Of a DNA stretch of 42,061 nucleotides, positions 36,670-41,969 are shown in pieces (position 1 is the first letter of the stretch; each line of letters opens with the position of its first letter). Location: IMG/VR virus record IMGVR_UViG_3300033141_003201, positions 1-42,061 of that record. The stretch is one strand, 5' to 3'. The notes beneath the pieces are model-generated. The model ran no database searches. It was not told where the DNA came from and saw nothing but the letters and a program-made list of their open reading frames with translations. A program made the position numbers and the translations under genes. Source of the stretch: a virus.

Positions 36670-36902
36670 CTTAACCCCCACTTAATTAAATAAGGAGTTC
36701 CTAAAAACCCCAAAGGAATTAAAGGACTTACTAACAATAAAGATATCCCAGCAGAAAGATAAAACTTCTTTCTTAATTTTGGGTTATAACATTTTAAACC
36801 TTTTGAATTAAATATTTCTTTGCTTAACTCATTCCCTTTAATAGAAGTTTTTAATTCTATCCAAAGTTTCTTTATTTGATTTTGTTTCCCGTATGTTTCC
36901 AT
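36666..36902 (-). CDS. 78-residue protein with C-terminal membrane hairpin
   Basis: The product starts METYGKQNQIKKLWIELKTS and ends with a hydrophobic stretch YLSAGISLLLVSPLIPLGFL then GTPYLIKWGLR, about residues 48-72. It is the first gene of the four-gene minus-strand operon, with a TATA-like TTTTAAATTT (36931-36940) upstream and a short leader. Function unknown; could tether the operon's products to the membrane. Confidence 0.72.
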   Translation of the reverse strand: METYGKQNQIKKLWIELKTSIKGNELSKEIFNSKGLKCYNPKLRKKFYLSAGISLLLVSPLIPLGFLGTPYLIKWGLR

Positions 36903-37265
36903 TTTGTTTATTATGTAGGTAGGAGAAAAGAAATTTAAAACCCTTGCCTTGTTGTTTTATTCTTTTAATTCTTTGTTTCCAAAGACAATTATATTAAGGA
37001 TATATAGTTTATAAATGTTTTGTTTATGCTGTTCCATGTTTTGTTATTATAGAGTAACACAAATTTTTAATAAGGGACATCTTTAAGTGTGTTCTTTTTT
37101 AATCTGTTTTTCTTTGAATTCCTTTTATTTTTTAACACCCCTTTTTAATTGGGTATAGTTCCACAGGAAAACAAGGGGTTAATCTTTGTTCTATAATATA
37201 GAATAAGATTTTTTATAAAAATTTTCTTCAAAAATAAAAAATTTAGAGCAAAATAAAGAGCCAAT

Positions 37266-37295
37266 TATAACACCCTATAACACCTCATAACACAT
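37266..37295 (+). repeat. three tandem 10-base repeats (iteron-like)
   Basis: TATAACACCC, TATAACACCT and CATAACACAT in direct succession, directly after an A+T-rich tract. Confidence 0.8.
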
Positions 37296-37319
37296 TACAT
37301 TTTAACTTTCCCAAATAGA

Positions 37320-37670
37320 TGCCTAGTTCAAACGCCTATATTTTAATTAATGCCTTGATTCAAACACTTATCTAGGTAGAAATGAAGCAAGTGCCTTGAA
37401 AAGAGTGGAGAAGTAACATACAAATAGGGAAATGCCTAGACTTTTTGGCTTGATGCCTTGATTTTTCAACACAAAATAGCTGATTCTCAAAGGGAATTGA
37501 CCTAAACAGATAGGAAACAAGGTCTAATGCCTTGAGAAATACGAAATATACCCCTTTTCCACAGAAAAAATCCGATTTTTCTATACTAACACTTATTTAT
37601 TACTTAATTATGAAATGCGAAATGAGTAAAAACACCGTTTTACCCTATAAAATGGGCTTAAATGCCTTCA
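37320..37670 (+). repeat. TGCCTTGA repeat cluster
   Basis: TGCCTTGA at 37351, 37392, 37454 and 37528, TGCCTTCA at 37663, and the variant TGCCTAG at 37320 and 37433, all in one orientation. Five copies in the opposite orientation lie at 34447, 34496, 34764, 34775 and 34867. The consensus extends to (A/G)(A/G)TGCCTTGA. Confidence 0.8.
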
Positions 37671-37739
37671 ATTGCCCGAGAAATGAGAAATTTCCATATA
37701 AAAAGCATCAAAAATAGCTTAAAAAGAGAAGAAAAACAC

Positions 37740-37784
37740 TAAAATAGCACAAAAAACATCAAAAAAACGAGAAATAAGCTAAAT
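37740..37784 (-). terminator. T-rich terminator of the ATPase operon
   Basis: Read on the minus strand directly after the ATPase stop: several T runs (TTTTTTT, TTTTTT, TTTTT) spaced by short other sequence, typical archaeal termination without a hairpin. Confidence 0.6.
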
Positions 37785-38810
37785 TTATTCAAAATCTTCA
37801 GTATCTTCTTCTTTTTCATTAGATTCAATCAATTTTTTATCCAATTTATCAATATTTCCTTTCTTTTCCTCAATTTCTCTAGATAAATCACTCTTATTTT
37901 TCTTTTTACCCTTGGTTTTACCATTTTCCTTATCAATTTTATCCTTTGTAGAAGCAACATCACCAAATTTGGCACAAATTTTAGCGATTTGTTGAAAAGA
38001 AAGCATAATATCATAGTCTGCAATCAAATTAGCTAGTTCTTGGTATGTTAATTGGGTATTTTTTCTTAATAAGTATAAAATTAAATCTCTTTGTTCCTTA
38101 TATCTAACTTGGGCAGAACTCATTGAAGTCTTTTCAGAGTTAGCAAGTGCCTCTTCCTTCATTTTTCTATATTTCTTCTCAAGTTTTTCATTTCCTAATG
38201 CAAACTTTCCATAAAATCTTCCCCTAAAATTACTTTTAACATACTTTGAATTGTATGACATCGTCTTTGCACCCAATAAGATAAGTAATTTCTTCAATCT
38301 ATAATTATAAAGTTTAAAATATCCTCTTCTTCCATGTAATTCAAACACATGTATCAAAGCTCTTGTTCTAAATATAGCCATATACCTATCTAAAAGAAAA
38401 ATTGTTGGTAAAACTACTATAATACATAAGTTTTTTTGTCTCATTTGCATTGCCAAGCTAACTAAGACCTTATTTATTGGAGAAAGACTTGCTCTTGAAC
38501 TAAATCCAGTGAAAGCTTCATCATAAATTATACATTGTCCTTTCTTTGCACCCAAAACTGCTTCACGAAAATCATCTGGAGTAAAAACAATACGGGAAAG
38601 ATTTAAAGTTGGGTCAATATATTTTCCTAATTGTAAAGCAAAGGTTGATTTTCCACTTCCTTCCCTCCCATCCAAACAAACCACAAAGTCTTTATCCTTT
38701 TCGTGAAGTGAAGGGATAACTTTTTTATCTAAAGAGTTTTTTAATCTATCATCTATATAGTATTCAATTACATTTCCAGTTTTTTCTTCAGTTATTTTAG
38801 CAGTTCCCAT
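37785..38810 (-). CDS. P-loop ATPase (Zot/packaging-like)
   Basis: In this 341-residue protein, Walker A is GREGSGKST at about 48-56, Walker B CIIYDEAF at 93-100, and a later strand NLCIIVVLPTIFLLD (127-141) is followed by an Arg-rich segment (FRTR). A coiled and very charged C-terminal region (about 210-341) contains a small HTH-like stretch (LTYQELANLIADYDIM, FQQIAKICAKFG) and ends EEDTEDFE. It matches the general layout of Zot/FtsK-related ATPases used by archaeal and filamentous viruses for genome packaging or extrusion. The HTH suggests direct DNA binding. It lies two bases after the preceding gene in a type A operon. Confidence 0.85.
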   Translation of the reverse strand: MGTAKITEEKTGNVIEYYIDDRLKNSLDKKVIPSLHEKDKDFVVCLDGREGSGKSTFALQLGKYIDPTLNLSRIVFTPDDFREAVLGAKKGQCIIYDEAFTGFSSRASLSPINKVLVSLAMQMRQKNLCIIVVLPTIFLLDRYMAIFRTRALIHVFELHGRRGYFKLYNYRLKKLLILLGAKTMSYNSKYVKSNFRGRFYGKFALGNEKLEKKYRKMKEEALANSEKTSMSSAQVRYKEQRDLILYLLRKNTQLTYQELANLIADYDIMLSFQQIAKICAKFGDVASTKDKIDKENGKTKGKKKNKSDLSREIEEKKGNIDKLDKKLIESNEKEEDTEDFE

Positions 38811-38812
38811 AT

Positions 38813-39232
38813 TTATTCAAAGTCATCCATATCAGAAGTTTTATATGCTGTTCCTTTTCCTTGCGAATTCTGTAATCTTCTCAAGTAAACAGATTTTTTA
38901 AGAAGTAATTGATATTGGACTGGATTATTTTCATTATCTTTTTGTTCAAAACCAATTCCAATCTTAGATTTTAAACTTCCTTGTTCATATATTTTTAAAT
39001 TAATAGATTGAATCTTTTTATCAACTTCTCCACCCTCTTCTTCATCTCCCCCAAGTATTGCCCATATAGAATCTAATTTAATATTCCAAATATCATATTT
39101 TCCCTGTGCCATGAAATTATAAGATTCAATCCAAAGTTTTTCTAATGTAGAATTAATTAATCCAGCAGCGTTAATTCTTGATGTTTGACTATCTTCTTCA
39201 GCATCTTTGTTATAGTCTTTATCATAAACCAT
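38813..39232 (-). CDS. hypothetical protein paired with the ATPase
   Basis: ATG 39232 is exactly 29 bases from the TATA core at 39254-39261. The 139-residue protein has an acidic N-terminus, a helix with NSTLEKLWIESYNFMAQGKY, an acidic loop GGDEEEGGEVDK and a strand/helix end. It finishes SDMDDFE, similar to the EEDTEDFE end of the ATPase, so both tails may bind a common partner. Function unknown; an ATPase cofactor or adaptor by context. Confidence 0.8.
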   Translation of the reverse strand: MVYDKDYNKDAEEDSQTSRINAAGLINSTLEKLWIESYNFMAQGKYDIWNIKLDSIWAILGGDEEEGGEVDKKIQSINLKIYEQGSLKSKIGIGFEQKDNENNPVQYQLLLKKSVYLRRLQNSQGKGTAYKTSDMDDFE

Positions 39233-39253
39233 TAAATAATTTAATGTATAGGT

Positions 39254-39268
39254 TTTATAAATATCGTT
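39254..39268 (-). promoter_or_regulatory. type A promoter of the ATPase operon
   Basis: On the minus strand AAACGATATTTATAAA with core 39254-39261, ATG 29 bases downstream. It is back to back with the coat-gene promoter at 39308. Confidence 0.88.
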
Positions 39269-39307
39269 TATAAGATATTATAAAGAATTAGAAAGATTTA
39301 ATTTTCA

Positions 39308-39397
39308 ATCGATATTTATAAAACTTTATTTTGTAACTTCTTAATGATACATAATTCATATTTCAAGTTTCGCTTGAATTCTTTAAGGGGGGATAAC
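39308..39397 (+). promoter_or_regulatory. type A promoter and structured leader of the first coat gene
   Basis: ATCGATATTTATAAA (39308-39322) is followed by a leader of about 55 bases. The leader has the hairpin TTCAAG/CTTGAA (39362-39367 with 39373-39378) and AATTCTTTAAGGGGGG as ribosome site. The block is repeated at 40523-40612 with few changes. Confidence 0.88.
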
Positions 39398-39399
39398 TC

Positions 39400-39618
39400 A
39401 TGCTAGGGAATATAATTGGGGGCTTTATTGTAATTTTAGTTGGCACAGCGCTTCTTCCAACTGTCGCGCAACAGGTTGGAACAGCTCAAGGAGATGGTAA
39501 TGTTACAGGAGCTGCAGATACATTAGTTGGACTTACAACTTTGTTCTTTGCTCTCGCTATTGCTACAAGTGCAATCGGGATAGCGGCTCAAGGGCTCAGG
39601 AATTCAGGACTTATCTAA
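39400..39618 (+). CDS. putative major coat protein, copy 1
   Basis: This 72-residue protein begins MLGNIIGGFIVILVGTALLP, continues TVAQQVGTAQGDGNVTGAAD and ends LRNSGLI. Two hydrophobic helices (about 4-21 and 43-62) are joined by a short exported loop. Two-helix proteins of this size are major coat proteins in spindle-shaped archaeal viruses; the assignment is by layout, not recognised homology. Strong promoter, structured leader, six-G ribosome site and duplication all suit a highly made protein. Codon choice is less A+T-biased than elsewhere (GCGCTT, GTCGCG, GGGCTC). A pilin-like filament subunit is the alternative. Confidence 0.85.
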   Translation: MLGNIIGGFIVILVGTALLPTVAQQVGTAQGDGNVTGAADTLVGLTTLFFALAIATSAIGIAAQGLRNSGLI

Positions 39619-39620
39619 AT

Positions 39621-39655
39621 AAGATAAACCATCAAACAAAATCTTTATTTTTATA
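39621..39655 (+). terminator. weak stem plus T-rich terminator after coat copy 1
   Basis: AAGAT (39621-39625) can pair with ATCTT (39641-39645), then TATTTTTAT. Confidence 0.45.
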
Positions 39656-39741
39656 GAAAAGTGAAGAATAAAAGAGTAAAACTTAGAAAAGAATTTATTT
39701 GTTTATTCTTCATTTAACTTTTTGTTTATTATTTAGGAATA

Positions 39742-39749
39742 TTTATAAA
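39742..39749 (+). promoter_or_regulatory. TATA box of the homing endonuclease between the coat genes
   Basis: GGAATATTTATAAAC; core TTTATAAA at 39742, exactly 29 bases before ATG 39771. The CGAT part of type A is replaced by GGAAT. Confidence 0.75.
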
Positions 39750-39770
39750 CCAGAGTTTCGTAATCTTCTT

Positions 39771-40523
39771 ATGAAAGAAGATGGATATTTTAAGAAAGGA
39801 AACACCCCTTGGAATAAAAATAAAAGAATGAATCTTAATTTAAAAAAGATTGAGAAAGAACATATTAAAGGAAAATCAATTTTGGATATTTCTAAAGAAT
39901 TGGGGGTTAGTGATAGATTAATAAGTTTAAGGTTAAAAGAAAATAATATGTTTGTAAGAGATAAAAAAATACCTTCAAAAGATACAAAGGATAAGATAAG
40001 GAATACAATGAAGGAAAAGGGGATACAACCAAGAGAAATATATTCTGGAAAACCCACTAAAGGTTGTTTTAAAAAAGGAAATCTATCTTGGAATAAGGAT
40101 AAAGTTGGATTACAAATTTCAAATAAGAAAGGAAAGAAATTTGGAGAGTTATATGATGAAATAAAGACAAAGAGAATTAAAAGAATGATTAAAGATAGTA
40201 GAAAAAAACAAATATTTCCACTTAAAGATACTTCAATAGAAATTAAAATTCAGAACTTTCTTAAGCAATTAAACATAAACTTCTTAACTCATCAATACAT
40301 AAAAGAAATTGAACACGGTTATCAATGTGATATTCTAATTCCTTCAATGAATTTGGTAATAGAAACGGATGGAGACTACTGGCATAAATATCCAATAGGA
40401 AATGATATTGACCATATTAGAACGAAGGAACTTCTTGAGAAAGGATTTAAGGTTTTAAGACTTTGGGAATTTGAAATTAAGAAAATGGAATTAAATGATT
40501 TCCAAAGCAAACTTCTTCTCTAA
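39771..40523 (+). CDS. homing endonuclease: Vsr-like nuclease with a different DNA-binding N-terminus
   Basis: The start is fixed by the TATA distance; an open frame upstream to 39699 precedes the promoter. The 250-residue product has NUMOD-like units (YFKKGNTPWNKNKRMN, CFKKGNLSWNKDKVGL) flanking an HTH (KSILDISKELGVSDRLISLR). Its last 100 residues nearly equal those of the 13909 gene product (YQCDILIPSMNLVIETDGDY, WHKYPIGNDIDHIRTKELL). Core acids and YWH are kept. It sits between two coat-gene copies. Its stop codon fuses with the next type A promoter. Confidence 0.9.
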   Translation: MKEDGYFKKGNTPWNKNKRMNLNLKKIEKEHIKGKSILDISKELGVSDRLISLRLKENNMFVRDKKIPSKDTKDKIRNTMKEKGIQPREIYSGKPTKGCFKKGNLSWNKDKVGLQISNKKGKKFGELYDEIKTKRIKRMIKDSRKKQIFPLKDTSIEIKIQNFLKQLNINFLTHQYIKEIEHGYQCDILIPSMNLVIETDGDYWHKYPIGNDIDHIRTKELLEKGFKVLRLWEFEIKKMELNDFQSKLLL

Positions 40524-40612
40524 TCGATATTTATAAAACTTTATTTTGTAACTTCTTAATGATACATAATTCATATTTCAAGTTTCACTTGAATTCTTTT
40601 AAGGGGGGAACA
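40523..40612 (+). promoter_or_regulatory. type A promoter and structured leader of the second coat gene
   Basis: ATCGATATTTATAAA (40523-40537) begins on the last base of the endonuclease TAA. The leader repeats that at 39323-39397: hairpin TTCAAG/CTTGAA (40577-40582 with 40588-40593, loop TTTCA instead of TTTCG), then CTTTTAAGGGGGG. Confidence 0.88.
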
Positions 40613-40614
40613 AA

Positions 40615-40833
40615 ATGTTAGGAAATATTATAGGTGGCTTTATTGTAATTTTAGTTGGCACAGCGCTTCTTCCAACTGTCGCGCAACAGGTTGGATTGGC
40701 ACAAGCTGATGGTAATGTTACAGGAGCTTCAGACACATTAGTCGGATTAACTACTCTATTTTTCGCTTTGGCAATTGCTACAAGTGCAATCGGGATAGCG
40801 GCTCAAGGGCTCAGGAATTCAGGACTTATCTAA
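40615..40833 (+). CDS. putative major coat protein, copy 2
   Basis: This 72-residue protein differs from copy 1 at only a few positions in the loop (GLAQADGNVTGASD versus GTAQGDGNVTGAAD). The DNA for both spans is almost identical, including a block of about 55 identical bases around the GGCTTTATTGTAATTTTAGT start, while the loop region differs at synonymous sites. That pattern fits duplication followed by partial gene conversion. Two similar coat proteins could be made together or represent an alternative version. Confidence 0.87.
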   Translation: MLGNIIGGFIVILVGTALLPTVAQQVGLAQADGNVTGASDTLVGLTTLFFALAIATSAIGIAAQGLRNSGLI

Positions 40834-40861
40834 ATAGAGAAACAAACAAGATGTTACATAA

Positions 40862-40932
40862 GGGAGAGATGAGATGAAGGCAGAAACCATAATGGCTGTT
40901 AGTTCATCGGATAAATCTCTCCCTCTTTTTTT
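40862..40932 (+). terminator. long stem-loop with T run (terminator or small structured RNA)
   Basis: GGGAGAGAT (40862-40870) pairs perfectly with ATCTCTCCC (40915-40923). Inside, GATGAA can pair with TTCATC and CCAT with ATGG. A run of eight T follows at 40925-40932. It lies 28 bases after coat copy 2. The multi-branched inner part is more than a simple terminator needs, so a stable 3' end or a separate small RNA is possible. Confidence 0.7.
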
Positions 40933-40977
40933 TCTTTTATCTTTTTTTAATGGGGGTTTTATTTGTAATAATTTATA

Positions 40978-40992
40978 AACGATATTTATAAA
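40978..40992 (+). promoter_or_regulatory. type A promoter of the fibre-like gene
   Basis: AACGATATTTATAAA with core 40985-40992; ACATGT at 40999-41004 is 14 bases from the core start as at 4396 and 14817. ATG 41021 is 36 bases from the core, leaving a leader of about 7 bases. Confidence 0.85.
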
Positions 40993-41020
40993 TCTTCTAC
41001 ATGTAAATTTCTTATAAAAG

Positions 41021-41968
41021 ATGGGAAACAAATTATTTATTACATTTATTCTAGTTATTTTTCTTATTAGTTTGACTTCTGCATCCCCATTTGGTTATGA
41101 TTATTTAGAACACGCAACAGAAGGAGTAATTTCTGGAGCAAATTATTCTATAAATGTTAATAATTCAAATTATCTTCAAGGATATACTCCAACAACATTA
41201 AAAGATTGGATACAAGGATTATTTGATTCTGTATATTGTAAATTAACTGGTTGTGAAATGACAGGAAATATATCTTCAACACAATGGTTTAAAGGATTAT
41301 TTAATTGGACAACTACTGATGATTGGAGTAGTTTTGATGGCTCAACTTTTGATTTTAATGAATCTAAATTATCTACACAATATTTTTTAGCAAGTGCAAT
41401 TAATTTAATAACTGGTTCGGGAGCAGGAAACTTAGAAGATATTCAAACCTATAATAGAACAACTTATAATGTCACAGAAACAAATTCAGATTTTGAATTG
41501 ATAGTAAATTTTACTGGAATAACTGAATTTACAACATTATTAGTAAGACATAAAACAGACGAGTCTGATGGACATAGTTCATTAATTCAAATATGGGATT
41601 ATACAGATTCTTCTTGGGAAGGATATGGATATTTAAGCGAATTAACTACATCTAAAATGCAAACATTTGGTATTTATGATGATAGCGAACATATTGAAGA
41701 TGGGGTAGTTCAAGTTAGATTTTATTTAAATGAGGTTGGTAATGCAGGACATGTTCATCAATTTGATTGGGTTGGATTGAGTAAAGGATTTGGAACTCCT
41801 GTTGGAACAGAGGTTGACCCTCTTTCTTTTCATAGAGATGAAAATTTGGATAATTCTGATTATAATATTACAGCAAATACTTTTATAATATCTAATGGAA
41901 CAGCAACAACAACTCACTGGAATATGTATGAAGATGGGAATGGAACTTTAGTATGGGAGCAAGAATAA
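41021..41968 (+). CDS. exported fibre/adhesin-like protein
   Basis: This 315-residue protein has a clear signal peptide (about 1-21, ending LTSAS). The N-terminal part has a repeated pattern (INVNNSNYLQGYTPTTLKDW) typical of phage tail-fibre shafts. A beta-sandwich-like domain follows (about 140-260), and a second fibre-type stretch TEVDPLSFHRDENLDNSDYN ends in HWNMYEDGNGTLVWEQE. Many N-glycosylation-type sites are present. No membrane anchor. It is followed two bases later by the signal-peptide gene that wraps the window ends. Likely a receptor-binding virion protein. Confidence 0.88.
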   Translation: MGNKLFITFILVIFLISLTSASPFGYDYLEHATEGVISGANYSINVNNSNYLQGYTPTTLKDWIQGLFDSVYCKLTGCEMTGNISSTQWFKGLFNWTTTDDWSSFDGSTFDFNESKLSTQYFLASAINLITGSGAGNLEDIQTYNRTTYNVTETNSDFELIVNFTGITEFTTLLVRHKTDESDGHSSLIQIWDYTDSSWEGYGYLSELTTSKMQTFGIYDDSEHIEDGVVQVRFYLNEVGNAGHVHQFDWVGLSKGFGTPVGTEVDPLSFHRDENLDNSDYNITANTFIISNGTATTTHWNMYEDGNGTLVWEQE

Positions 41969-41969
41969 A

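Larger units (their letters stand above)
36903..37784. other. gene-free repeat-rich region, candidate replication origin
   Basis: An 880-base stretch with no convincing gene. In order it holds: a promoter for the minus operon (36931-36940); an inverted repeat TTAACACCCCTT/AAGGGGTTAA (37132-37143 with 37173-37182); a palindrome TTCTATAATATAGAA (37189-37203); a very A+T-rich tract (37207-37260); three 10-base tandem repeats (37266-37295); seven TGCCTTGA/TGCCTAG motifs (37320-37670); and T-rich minus-strand termination sequence near 37735-37784. It separates two minus-strand operons. These are the usual ingredients of an iteron-type origin; no initiator gene adjoins it, so the role is inferred. 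Confidence 0.55.

Noticed and set aside
37266-37295. Tandem repeats as a CRISPR array
   Set aside because: Units are only 10 bases with no spacers, and no cas genes were seen.
37532-37717. 61-residue open frame in the origin candidate region
   Set aside because: No SD or promoter at a suitable distance, and it runs through the repeat motifs; its composition is unlike the other genes.
39699-39770. 24-residue N-terminal extension of the coat-flanked homing endonuclease
   Set aside because: It would start before the TATA box whose 29-base spacing points to ATG 39771.
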